Position numbers and translations under genes: made by a program. From the NCBI RefSeq assembly GCF_038595055.1, contig NZ_CP152002.1, forward strand, positions 2,896,501-2,960,500: DNA of 64,000 bases. The letters are read 5' to 3'. This DNA is from Paenibacillus sp. FSL R7-0345 (GTDB taxonomy: Bacteria; Bacillota; Bacilli; Paenibacillales; Paenibacillaceae). Under the pieces are notes generated by a model that saw only the letters and a list, made by a program, of their open reading frames with translations, had not been told where the DNA came from and did no database searches. Within the stretch, counting starts at the first letter, position 1. Each line of letters starts with the position of its first letter. Shown here one piece after another: positions 1-7,741 of the stretch.

Positions 1-46
1 TGTTATGCAAGAAAGTGTGTGTGACAGGGAATTTGCGGTGCTCCAT
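1..46 (-). CDS. acuA: AcuA-like protein acetyltransferase, N-terminus only (cut by window edge)
   Basis: Only the first 15 codons are inside the window, beginning MEHRKFPVTH on the minus strand. An AGGAG ribosome-binding site lies just upstream of the ATG. The position, divergent from acsA across a cre-containing gap, and the MEH-K start resemble AcuA of B. subtilis, the GNAT acetyltransferase that inactivates AcsA. Fifteen residues are too few for certainty, so the name rests mainly on gene neighbourhood. Confidence 0.5.
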   Translation of the reverse strand, partial: MEHRKFPVTHTFLHN

Positions 47-75
47 GATCGGGCTCCTCTCATCCAACTAAAATA

Positions 76-104
76 TGGAATGTAATCGCTTACTGTGTTA
101 TACT
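76..104 (+). promoter_or_regulatory. Predicted acsA promoter (extended -10)
   Basis: The -10 is TATACT at 99-104, preceded by a TGT extended element. The -35 (TGGAAT, 76-81) is weak at 17-bp spacing. The cre site occupies the spacer. This gives a leader of about 95 nt before acsA. Confidence 0.45.
81..94. promoter_or_regulatory. CcpA-binding cre site
   Basis: TGTAATCGCTTACT matches the cre consensus TGWAANCGNTNWCA at every defined position except the last. It lies between acuA and acsA, both of which are CcpA-repressed in B. subtilis, and inside the spacer of the predicted acsA promoter. Repression by blocking RNA polymerase is therefore the expected mode. Confidence 0.7.
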
Positions 105-207
105 GATTCCGACATAAAACATTCACAATTATCATATTGACAGTGTGGCGTGAAAATGAGGAACCGCCCTTAAAGCTTAAATCAATCCAGCAGGGGAGGC
201 AAGAGTA

Positions 208-1935
208 ATGGGGCAAGTCCACAGTGAAATTTTGCCGGGCCGTGTACAAAATGCGAATTTACGTGATTATTCCCTGGCAGTCAAACAATTCCGGTGGGAG
301 GATGCAGAGCGGACTTTCTCCTGGTATCACACGGGCAAGGTGAACATGACTCATGAAGCAGTCGACCGCCATGTGCTGGAAGGGCACGGTGCGGCTACTG
401 CACTGATCTACAGCGATCCCGTCAGGGACGAACGGTATACCTTCGCCGATCTGCAGGAACGTTCCAGCCGGTTCGGTAATGTGCTGCGCAAATACGGTAT
501 AGGTAAAGGGGACCGAGTCTTTATCTTTATGCCGCGCAGTCCGGAGCTGTATTTCAGTCTGCTTGGTACCCTCAGAGTGGGTGCGGTAGCAGGACCGTTG
601 TTTGAGGCGTTTATGGAGACGGCGGTAAAGGACCGGCTGGAGGACAGCGGGGCAGTAGCTCTGGTGACTACACCGGAGCTGCTAAAGCGGGTAAGGCGCG
701 AGGAGCTGCCTGAACTACGGCACATAATCGTAGTAGGCGGAACAGGCGGCGATACCGGTCAGGGAATGATCAGCTATGAGGCGGAGATGGCCGCTGCATC
801 AGCGGAACTGGAGCCCGAATGGCTCACACTGGAAGATGGCCTGATCATGCACTATACTTCCGGTTCTACAGGTAAACCCAAAGGGGTCTACCATGTGCAG
901 AGAGCAATGATTCAACATTATTATACAGGTAAAATTGTACTGGATCTGCGCCCGGATGATGTATACTGGTGCACAGCTGATCCCGGATGGGTCACAGGTA
1001 CCTCGTACGGGATTTTTGCGCCCTGGCTTAATGGTGTAGCCAACGTGGTACGGGGCGGACGCTTCAGTCCGCAGGACTGGTACAGCACCATTGAGCGCTT
1101 TGCCGTCACTGTCTGGTACAGCGCACCCACAGCATTCCGCATGCTGATGGGAGCAGGAGAGAGCACGCTTGCCGGGACCGATCTCAGCAGCCTCAGGCAT
1201 GTAATGTCCGTAGGAGAGCCGCTGAATCCGGAAGTTGTACGCTGGGGCGATAAGGTTTACGGGCAGCGCATTCACGACACCTGGTGGATGACGGAAACCG
1301 GAGCCCAGCTGATCTGCAACTATCCCGGGATGGATATCAAGCCAGGGTCCATGGGCCGCCCGCTGCCCGGCATCGAGGCAGCCATTCTTGATGACAGGGG
1401 CAATGAGCTGCCCCCTTATTCCATGGGCAATCTGGCGATCCGTACGCCGTGGCCTTCCATGATGGCCAAGATCTGGAATAACCAGGCTAAATATGAGGAG
1501 TATTTCCGGATTCCCGGCTGGTACATTTCCGGGGACTCAGCTTATATGGACGAGGAAGGTTACTTCTGGTTCCAGGGACGGATCGATGATGTGATCAACT
1601 CCTCCGGGGAGCGCATCGGGCCTTTTGAGGTTGAGAGCAAGCTGGTGGAGCATCCGGCAGTGGCCGAAGCCGGGGTGATCGGCAAACCGGATTTGCTGCG
1701 GGGAGAGATTATCAAAGCTTTTATCTCCCTCAGAGAGGGATATACTGCGACAGCAGAGCTGAAGGAAGAGATTGCCGCCTTCGTCAAAGCAGGGCTATCC
1801 GCGCATGCTGCGCCCCGTGAAATCGAATTTAAGGAGAAGCTGCCCAAGACTCGTTCCGGCAAAATCATGCGCCGGGTGCTGAAAGCCTGGGAGCTGGAAC
1901 TCCCGGCCGGCGATCTGTCCACGATTGAGGATTAA
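208..1935 (+). CDS. acsA: Acetyl-CoA synthetase (acetate-CoA ligase)
   Basis: This ANL-superfamily adenylating enzyme activates acetate to acetyl-AMP and then acetyl-CoA in the cytosol. The 575 aa length equals B. subtilis AcsA (about 572). Visible motifs are the A3 loop YTSGSTGKPKGV near residue 215, the A5-like WWMTETG, the hinge-region SGERIGPFEVE, and the C-terminal A10 motif PKTRSGKIMRR. Lys552 in the last motif is the catalytic lysine that AcuA acetylates in B. subtilis. The start has a GGGGAGG site 8 nt upstream. A cre site in the promoter predicts carbon catabolite repression, and the gene ends at a strong bidirectional hairpin. Confidence 0.95.
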   Translation: MGQVHSEILPGRVQNANLRDYSLAVKQFRWEDAERTFSWYHTGKVNMTHEAVDRHVLEGHGAATALIYSDPVRDERYTFADLQERSSRFGNVLRKYGIGKGDRVFIFMPRSPELYFSLLGTLRVGAVAGPLFEAFMETAVKDRLEDSGAVALVTTPELLKRVRREELPELRHIIVVGGTGGDTGQGMISYEAEMAAASAELEPEWLTLEDGLIMHYTSGSTGKPKGVYHVQRAMIQHYYTGKIVLDLRPDDVYWCTADPGWVTGTSYGIFAPWLNGVANVVRGGRFSPQDWYSTIERFAVTVWYSAPTAFRMLMGAGESTLAGTDLSSLRHVMSVGEPLNPEVVRWGDKVYGQRIHDTWWMTETGAQLICNYPGMDIKPGSMGRPLPGIEAAILDDRGNELPPYSMGNLAIRTPWPSMMAKIWNNQAKYEEYFRIPGWYISGDSAYMDEEGYFWFQGRIDDVINSSGERIGPFEVESKLVEHPAVAEAGVIGKPDLLRGEIIKAFISLREGYTATAELKEEIAAFVKAGLSAHAAPREIEFKEKLPKTRSGKIMRRVLKAWELELPAGDLSTIED

Positions 1936-1954
1936 CGGAAACAGCTGTACACAA

Positions 1955-1991
1955 AAACACCGGTTCCAGCATATTGCTGGAACCGGTGTTT
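1955..1991. terminator. Bidirectional terminator between acsA and the PBP gene
   Basis: A perfect 17-bp stem (1955-1971 with 1975-1991) with a 3-nt loop. It is flanked by A-rich sequence on the left and T-rich sequence on the right, so it can stop both convergent genes. Confidence 0.9.
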
Positions 1992-2005
1992 CTTCGTGGA
2001 AAAGA

Positions 2006-4963
2006 TTAATGTGCGTTACCCGAGCCGGCAGTACTGTTGCCGCCAGCAGCATTGCCGGCGCTGCCGGCGGGCACTTCTGCACTGCCCGGGGGATTGACGA
2101 TGATCATTCCGGGATCTTCTTCAGCCCCGTCAGGCAGGGTGTTGCCCTCAGGCGTAGCCTCTGTTCCGGGCAGCACTTCAGGTGTTGGAGTCGGTTCAGG
2201 TGTCGGAGCTGTACCGGCAACATTGCCTGAGGCCGTCTCATGTCCCGCTACGTCCACTGCGGTGACGAAGAAGGTGGCATTGGCACTCTGCGGTGTGCCT
2301 GGTTTAAAGACGGTGCTATCGCCTGCAGAGATGACAGCCTGCTTCTGGAAGGCACCCCCGTTCAGGGAGCGGTACAGGCGGTAGCCTACTACATCCGGGG
2401 AGCCGCTTGCTGCAAAGGCAATGACAGCCTTACCCGTGCTGTAGGACACACTGACATTGCCGGGTGGCGACGGAGCTGTTCCATCGTCGACACGCGGGTC
2501 AACCTCAGTCGGGAAATCGGATTTGGCATCGGAAGGCATATAATACTGCAGCGATTCGTGGTCCTTCATTCCGTCAAATGCGGCCAGAAGCTCCTTGATG
2601 AGGTCCTGAATCGGCTTCTCGCGCTTGACAACAATCTTCTCTCTGAGAAAATCGTCCGGCGTGCCTTCGAGCGGCAGATAGTTCACACCGTTATAGGAAA
2701 TATATTTTGCCCTGGAAATGCCGTCATCACTGTCAGTCGGCACATACTTGGCATTGAACAGGTCTGTAGTGAACTTGTCGGTCAGCTTGGTAGGCAGCTT
2801 GCCGCTGTAAGCGGAGACGGTCTTCTTGACAATCCCTTCAGGCTGGGCGAACTCCTTGGTTACGAACAGGTCCGGCTGCTTCTCGATTACAGCATTCATA
2901 ACCTTGGCCCACAGCGTCTGCGCCTGCCGTTTCTGGGTATCGCCCTGAAGGGTATTGATCTGCTCCTTGTAGCCTACCCACATACCAAGCGTAACATCTG
3001 GCGTATAACCCATGAACCAGACATCACCATAGTTTTGGGTAGAACCGGTTTTGCCGACAATCGGCACATCTTTGAAGTGATCGTAAGTATTTTTTACGGT
3101 TGATGCGGTACCTTCGGTAATTACAGTGCGCAGCATGTCTGTCATCAGATAAGCTGTCTGCTCGGAGAATACCTGCTCCGGAGCTACTTTATGCTGATAA
3201 ATAATTTTGCCCTGGGAATCCACGATCTTCTCAATCATATAGGCATCATTAAAAGCACCGTTGTTGCCGATTGAAGAATAGGCGTTAGTCAGCTCCTCGA
3301 CGGATACCCCGTAACGGAGTCCTCCGATAACCCCGGTCTGCGCATTGTAATCATCATCCTGAATGGTCGTTATGCCCAGCTTCTTGGCAAAAGCCCAGGA
3401 GTTATCAATTCCGACCTTGTCAATGAACAGCTTGAGCGCCGGCAGATTGAGCGATTTGTTCAGCGCATAACGGGCGGTTACAAGCCCCTGATAGCGGTTG
3501 TTGGCATTTTTGGGGATATGGAAGCCCTTGGAACCGTCCTTCAGGACAATCGGGGCATCGTCCAGGATACTGGCAGGTTGAATAAATCCGCTGTCGAGCG
3601 CAGGCAGATAGGCAGCAATCGGTTTCATGGTGGAACCCGGCTGGCGGATCATCTGTGTAGCGTAGTTCATCTGCTCAATATTGAAATCTCGTCCTTCGAT
3701 CATCCCGAGGATCGCACCGGTCTTGTTGTCGATCATCATGCCGGCGGTCTGTTCCTTGCCTCTTTTTTCACTGTCCTTCGTAAAGTTGTCGCTGTTTTCG
3801 GAGATGCTGTGCATGGCGCTGTATACTTTTTTGTCAATTGTAGTGTATACGCGGTAACCGCCGGTCATCAGCTGCTGGCGGGCTTCCTCGAGCAGAACAG
3901 TGTCGTTGCCGGAAGCAGCAGAACCTTCAGAGCCTTCAGAGCCTTCAGTAGCCTCAGCATCCTCTGTGGTCTCTTCATTGTGCTTGCTTTCGTTAATGGA
4001 CAGCAGGATTTCAGCCGCCTTGCGTTCCGTTTCCAGCATCAGGTAAGGGAAGGTGGCATATGCTTTCTTCGTATACGGGGCCAGCGAGGCTTGAATATCG
4101 AATTGCAGCGCCTCATTATACTGGGTGGTCGTGATCTTGTTCTCTTCAAGCATCCGGCGCAGCACAAGCTTCTGGCGTTCCATCGCCCGACCGAAGGCTG
4201 TCTCGTTGAATTCGCCTATCCCGTTGAAGGCGGAATACTTGGAAGGAAGCTGGGGAAGCCCTGCCAGATAAGCAGCCTGAGCAATATTGAGCTTATCGAG
4301 ATCATCCAGTCCGAAAATTCCTTTAGCTGCTGCCTTGATACCGTAAACATTATAGCCGTTAGAGCCGTTTCCAAAAGGCACCTTGTTGAGATAAGCAGTG
4401 AGAATTTCCTGTTTGGACAAGAACCGCTCCAGGCGCAATGACAGCAAAATTTCTTTGATCTTGCGGTCTTCTGTACGGTCAAGATTAAGAAATACACGTC
4501 TGGCCAGCTGCTGGGTAAGCGTGCTGCCCCCGGTCTGCACAGACTCGTTAAGCAGCTTCTGCTTGACGGCGCGCAGTGTGCCGCTGAAATCAATACCTAC
4601 ATGCTCGTAGAAATTGTTGTCTTCAATAGCAAGAACAGCATCAATAACCAGCTGCGGAATATCATTAAATTCAATAATCCGGCGGTCTTCTTCGGTACGG
4701 AGCTGACCAATCGGCTGGCCGTCACGGAAATAAGCAAAGCCGGTAATGGCGTTCTGGCTGACTTGCTGCTGAATCAATTCCTCGGAGCGTACAGGATCGT
4801 CCTTCACTATGGAAGTGACGTAGCCTGCCACGGCGCCGCCGGCAAACAGCAGGCCCAGGATGCCGAGTATGAACACCCACTTTACGACTGAACCGAACCT
4901 GCGGAGCCAGGATCTGCGCGGGGGACGCTGTTTTGCGGTCTTCTTCTTTTTCTCCTCAACCAT
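2006..4963 (-). CDS. Class A penicillin-binding protein (transglycosylase/transpeptidase) with FN3 tail
   Basis: A bifunctional peptidoglycan synthase of 985 aa anchored by one N-terminal membrane segment (about 28-48) after a basic cytoplasmic tail. The GT51 domain has EDNNFYEH (catalytic Glu114) and GGSTLTQQLAR (145-155). The transpeptidase domain has STMK (Ser444 nucleophile), SLN (504-506) and KTG (638-640). A fibronectin type III domain follows at about 815-905, then a Pro/Thr/Gly-rich extracellular tail. An acidic low-complexity stretch (about 327-353) sits between the two catalytic domains. AAGGAGG precedes the ATG. It is a PBP1-type enzyme similar to B. subtilis PonA; the exact paralogue cannot be assigned. 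Confidence 0.93.
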   Translation of the reverse strand: MVEEKKKKTAKQRPPRRSWLRRFGSVVKWVFILGILGLLFAGGAVAGYVTSIVKDDPVRSEELIQQQVSQNAITGFAYFRDGQPIGQLRTEEDRRIIEFNDIPQLVIDAVLAIEDNNFYEHVGIDFSGTLRAVKQKLLNESVQTGGSTLTQQLARRVFLNLDRTEDRKIKEILLSLRLERFLSKQEILTAYLNKVPFGNGSNGYNVYGIKAAAKGIFGLDDLDKLNIAQAAYLAGLPQLPSKYSAFNGIGEFNETAFGRAMERQKLVLRRMLEENKITTTQYNEALQFDIQASLAPYTKKAYATFPYLMLETERKAAEILLSINESKHNEETTEDAEATEGSEGSEGSAASGNDTVLLEEARQQLMTGGYRVYTTIDKKVYSAMHSISENSDNFTKDSEKRGKEQTAGMMIDNKTGAILGMIEGRDFNIEQMNYATQMIRQPGSTMKPIAAYLPALDSGFIQPASILDDAPIVLKDGSKGFHIPKNANNRYQGLVTARYALNKSLNLPALKLFIDKVGIDNSWAFAKKLGITTIQDDDYNAQTGVIGGLRYGVSVEELTNAYSSIGNNGAFNDAYMIEKIVDSQGKIIYQHKVAPEQVFSEQTAYLMTDMLRTVITEGTASTVKNTYDHFKDVPIVGKTGSTQNYGDVWFMGYTPDVTLGMWVGYKEQINTLQGDTQKRQAQTLWAKVMNAVIEKQPDLFVTKEFAQPEGIVKKTVSAYSGKLPTKLTDKFTTDLFNAKYVPTDSDDGISRAKYISYNGVNYLPLEGTPDDFLREKIVVKREKPIQDLIKELLAAFDGMKDHESLQYYMPSDAKSDFPTEVDPRVDDGTAPSPPGNVSVSYSTGKAVIAFAASGSPDVVGYRLYRSLNGGAFQKQAVISAGDSTVFKPGTPQSANATFFVTAVDVAGHETASGNVAGTAPTPEPTPTPEVLPGTEATPEGNTLPDGAEEDPGMIIVNPPGSAEVPAGSAGNAAGGNSTAGSGNAH
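3922..3948. repeat. Three tandem 9-nt units inside the PBP gene
   Basis: The units, read on the plus strand, are AACCTTCAG then AGCCTTCAG twice. They encode the repeated Glu-Gly-Ser of the acidic linker and could vary in number by slippage without changing frame. Confidence 0.7.
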
Positions 4964-4991
4964 CGACGATAATCCTCCTTTTAACGGAACT

Positions 4992-4997
4992 ATTATA
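4992..4997 (-). promoter_or_regulatory. Predicted PBP gene promoter -10
   Basis: On the minus strand TATAAT is preceded by TGC, an extended -10. No good -35 is visible at 17 bp. It lies about 30 nt upstream of the PBP start codon. Confidence 0.4.
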
Positions 4998-5052
4998 GCA
5001 CAATTTGCCGGTTTTGAATGCGCTTCTGCCTGAAAGTCCGATTAAGGGACTG

Positions 5053-5082
5053 TTGACTTTTTGAAACCTGGTGTGGTATAAA
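5053..5082 (+). promoter_or_regulatory. Promoter of the tyrS T-box transcript
   Basis: TTGACT (5053-5058) and TATAAA (5077-5082) with an 18-bp spacer. The predicted start is near 5089, at the 5' edge of the T-box leader. Confidence 0.7.
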
Positions 5083-5088
5083 TTTACT

Positions 5089-5390
5089 CAATTGGATAAC
5101 GATAAAAGCTTTGAAGGACATCAGTAGAAGGGAAGCCATGTGTTTCAGAGAGCCGGTGGGTGGTGCGAACCGGCAGCTAGCCCCTTTGAATTACAGTCTG
5201 GAGCTGTCCGGAGGAACATCAGGTGCGTCAGAACGCCTGCCAGTAGTCCGGAACCGGGGCATACCCGTTAGAATAATGAAGTGAAGGATCTGCTGCTGCG
5301 CCTAATAGGCCGTATACAGGGATCTTTAATTAGGGTGGTACCGCGAGTCTTTTACTCGTCCCTTCAGGGGATGAGTGAAGGGCTCTTTTT
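5089..5390 (+). promoter_or_regulatory. T-box riboswitch (tRNA-Tyr) controlling tyrS
   Basis: The leader has the conserved T-box element AGGGTGGTACCGCG at 5331-5344. Its TGGT can pair with the ACCA end of uncharged tRNA-Tyr. An AGAGAG-type stem I element lies near 5147, and a candidate specifier TAC (Tyr) at 5192-5194 in the context TTGAATTACAG. A terminator follows. By family knowledge, uncharged tRNA stabilises the antiterminator and permits tyrS transcription. The specifier register (TAC rather than TTA) is inferred from the downstream gene. Confidence 0.92.
5360..5390 (+). terminator. T-box-regulated terminator upstream of tyrS
   Basis: CCCTTCA (5360-5366) pairs with TGAAGGG (5376-5382), followed by CTCTTTTT. 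The 5' side overlaps sequence that can instead join the T-box antiterminator. Confidence 0.8.
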
Positions 5391-5424
5391 GCGTCGCTTA
5401 AAACTACATTGAGGAGGAAAAGGA

Positions 5425-6678
5425 ATGAAATGGGAACAATTGACCCCTGCACAGCAGGTGGAGGTGGAGCACCAGCTGGAAACAGCTGTACGCGGTGCGG
5501 CGGAAATTATACCGGTTGAGGAATTGCGAAGCAAGCTGATCAAATCGGTGGCTACAGGTGTGCCGCTTAACATTAAGCTGGGGCTTGATCCGTCGGCACC
5601 CGATATTCATATCGGGCATACTGTTGTGCTTCAGAAGTTGCGCCAGTTCCAGCAGTCCGGGCATCAGGTACAGCTGATTATCGGCGATTTTACCGGAATG
5701 ATCGGGGACCCTACAGGCAAATCGGAGACGCGCAAGCAGCTCAGCAGGGAAGAGGTGCAGCGCAATGCGGCCACCTACAAGCAACAGATTTACAAAATCC
5801 TTGATCCGGACAAAACAAAGCTGCTGCTCAATTCGGATTGGCTCAGCCCGATGGACTTTGCAGAGGTTGTCAATCTGGCGGCAAAAGTAACGGTGGCCCG
5901 GATGATGGAGCGCGACGATTTCACCAAACGGTTCCAGACCGGCCAGGCGATCAGTGTACACGAGTTCTTTTACCCGCTGATGCAGGGCATGGATTCGGTG
6001 GCGAACGGGACGGATATCGAGATTGGCGGCACGGACCAGAAGTTCAATATCCTGATGGGACGGACGCTGCAAAAGGAATACGGGGCTGAGCCGCAGGCCG
6101 TTGTCCTCATGCCGCTGCTGGAAGGGCTCGACGGGGTCAAAAAGATGAGTAAGAGCCTCGGCAACTACATAGGCATCGATGAAGCGCCGAATGAAATGTA
6201 CGGTAAAACAATGTCTGTACCGGATGAACTGATGCTGAGATATTACGAGATGGTTACCGACCTCAGTAATGAGGAGCTGGCCAAGCTAAAGCGGGAGCTG
6301 GATTCAGGGGCCGTCCATCCGCGGGACGCGAAGATGCGGCTGGCCCATACGCTGGTGCGGATGTACCACGGTCCGGAAGCGGCGGAAGCCGCGCAGCAGC
6401 ATTTCATTACAATCTTTCAGCAGCGTGCACTTCCGGAGGAGATCGTGACGTACAGCCTTGCTTCTGCAGACCTGGAGAATGGGGCACTCAAACTGGTTAG
6501 GCTGCTGACGCTGCTTGGTTTTGCCGCGACTAACAGTGAGGCCAGGCGGAGTATACAGCAGGGGGCAGTAAAACTGAACGGGGGCAGGCTGGAAGATCCC
6601 GGCGCAGAAATCAGTCCGCAGGAAGGGGATATCCTGCAGCTGGGCAAGCGCAAATTCGCCAGACTGAGCCTGCTGTAG
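5425..6678 (+). CDS. tyrS: Tyrosyl-tRNA synthetase (TyrZ-like subfamily)
   Basis: Charges tRNA-Tyr in the cytosol. It is a class I aminoacyl-tRNA synthetase of 417 aa with the HIGH motif in PDIHIGHT (about residues 55-62) and KMSKS in KKMSKSLGN (near 240). A C-terminal S4-like RNA-binding domain (about 350-417) follows. The KMSKS form is typical of the TyrZ-like branch rather than the KFGKT branch of the main B. subtilis TyrS; that subfamily call is from memory of the motifs. GAGGAGG precedes the ATG. Expression is controlled by the T-box leader. Confidence 0.95.
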   Translation: MKWEQLTPAQQVEVEHQLETAVRGAAEIIPVEELRSKLIKSVATGVPLNIKLGLDPSAPDIHIGHTVVLQKLRQFQQSGHQVQLIIGDFTGMIGDPTGKSETRKQLSREEVQRNAATYKQQIYKILDPDKTKLLLNSDWLSPMDFAEVVNLAAKVTVARMMERDDFTKRFQTGQAISVHEFFYPLMQGMDSVANGTDIEIGGTDQKFNILMGRTLQKEYGAEPQAVVLMPLLEGLDGVKKMSKSLGNYIGIDEAPNEMYGKTMSVPDELMLRYYEMVTDLSNEELAKLKRELDSGAVHPRDAKMRLAHTLVRMYHGPEAAEAAQQHFITIFQQRALPEEIVTYSLASADLENGALKLVRLLTLLGFAATNSEARRSIQQGAVKLNGGRLEDPGAEISPQEGDILQLGKRKFARLSLL

Positions 6679-6716
6679 ACAGGCAGTTCAGGCTATATGG
6701 AAAGAAAGACACAAAA

Positions 6717-6740
6717 AAGCCTCCGGAGAACCGGAGGCTT
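6717..6740. terminator. Bidirectional terminator between tyrS and rpsD
   Basis: AAGCCTCCGG (6717-6726) pairs perfectly with CCGGAGGCTT (6731-6740) across an AGAA loop. An A6 run on the left gives a T-run for the minus-strand rpsD transcript. Confidence 0.88.
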
Positions 6741-6750
6741 TGATGTAATC

Positions 6751-7350
6751 TTAACGGTTGTAGAACTCGACGATTTGCTTTTCATCGATATCCTGGGACA
6801 GCTCAGCGCGTTCTGGCAAACGGATATATTTGCCTTCGAATGCTGCATCAGCATATTCCAGGTAAGCTGGAAGGTGATTGCGGTTTTCCAGAGCTTCCTT
6901 GATGGATTTCATGGAACGGCTTCTTTCGCGAAGACCGATTACATCGCCTACGCTTACACGGTAAGAAGCGATGTCGACTTTCTTGCCGTTAACGGTTACG
7001 TGGCCGTGGGATACCAGCTGACGTGCGCCTGCACGGGAGTTAGCAAATCCAAGACGGTAAACCAGGTTGTCCAGACGGCTTTCGAGCAGGAACATGAAGT
7101 TCTCACCCGCGATACCCTGGATCTTTTGTGCTTTAGTGAACAGCGTTTTAAACTGCTTTTCACCCAAGCCGTACATGTGACGCAGTTTTTGTTTTTCCAA
7201 AAGCTGCATTCCGTAGTTACTTACTTTTCTGCGTTGGTTAGCGCCGTGCTGTCCTGGTGGGAAAGGGCGTTTCAGGTCTTTGCCTGTACCGCTAAGGGAA
7301 ATGCCCAGACGGCGGCTGAGTTTGAATTTAGGTCCGGTGTAACGTGCCAT
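6751..7350 (-). CDS. rpsD: 30S ribosomal protein S4
   Basis: A primary 16S rRNA-binding protein of the small subunit, 199 aa, the normal Firmicute length. It starts [16 protein letters not shown] and has an S4 RNA-binding domain in the middle ([20 protein letters not shown], about 89-108). There is no zinc-ligand cysteine set near the N-terminus, so it is the C-minus form. AAGGAG lies 11 nt before the ATG. The gene stands alone, as in B. subtilis, behind its own strong promoter and a leader of about 190 nt that may carry S4 autoregulation. Confidence 0.97.
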   Translation of the reverse strand: MARYTGPKFKLSRRLGISLSGTGKDLKRPFPPGQHGANQRRKVSNYGMQLLEKQKLRHMYGLGEKQFKTLFTKAQKIQGIAGENFMFLLESRLDNLVYRLGFANSRAGARQLVSHGHVTVNGKKVDIASYRVSVGDVIGLRERSRSMKSIKEALENRNHLPAYLEYADAAFEGKYIRLPERAELSQDIDEKQIVEFYNR

Positions 7351-7539
7351 ATTAAAGTAGACTCCTTTATAATTGAAATTTCAGGGTAGGGCCTATTTGT
7401 GCCGCAACCGTCTTCGTGAAAGCGTGTATTTGGTTTCACTCTGTCAGGGAAGTTCAGCCGCTGCCCTGGCAGTAACGGGATGCGTGAGGGTGACACAACG
7501 TTACGCCCAATTAAGACTGGTTATCAGTCTTGTTCAACA
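7351..7539 (-). promoter_or_regulatory. rpsD leader, possible S4 autoregulatory region
   Basis: About 190 nt separate the predicted transcription start from rpsD. A 7-bp hairpin, AAGACTG/CAGTCTT, lies near its 5' end (7513-7531). S4 represses rpsD through its leader in B. subtilis; whether this RNA folds the same way is inference only. Confidence 0.4.
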
Positions 7540-7545
7540 ATAAAT

Positions 7546-7573
7546 ATTATATGAAAACAACAACCAAAGTCAA
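7546..7573 (-). promoter_or_regulatory. rpsD promoter
   Basis: On the minus strand TTGACT (7573-7568) and a perfect TATAAT (7551-7546), 16-bp spacer, predicted start near 7539. Confidence 0.7.
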
Positions 7574-7620
7574 GTTCTTATTTAATAAGATTTTGTCTTT
7601 CTTTGTCGTTAGTTCTTTGG

Positions 7621-7656
7621 TCCTAAAAAAAATCCCGGGTTTTAGGAAAATATAAT
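7621..7656 (+). promoter_or_regulatory. Inverted repeat next to a TATAAT box upstream of the diguanylate cyclase gene
   Basis: TCCTAAAA (7621-7628) and TTTTAGGA (7640-7647) form a perfect 8-bp inverted repeat separated by 11 nt, followed three bases later by TATAAT (7651-7656). No clear -35 is visible. The layout fits a repressor operator over a promoter; the regulator is unknown. Confidence 0.4.
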
Positions 7657-7741
7657 GCATTGCAGAAAGAAAGAGAGTAAAATATAGCTAATTGGATGTT
7701 ATCGGATTCATTTAAATTGAGATGCAAAGGGGATCCTAGTT

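Noticed and set aside
137..142. Perfect TTGACA upstream of acsA as the -35 of its promoter
   Set aside because: No -10-like sequence lies 16-19 bp downstream. The TGT-TATACT upstream is a better promoter and carries the cre site.
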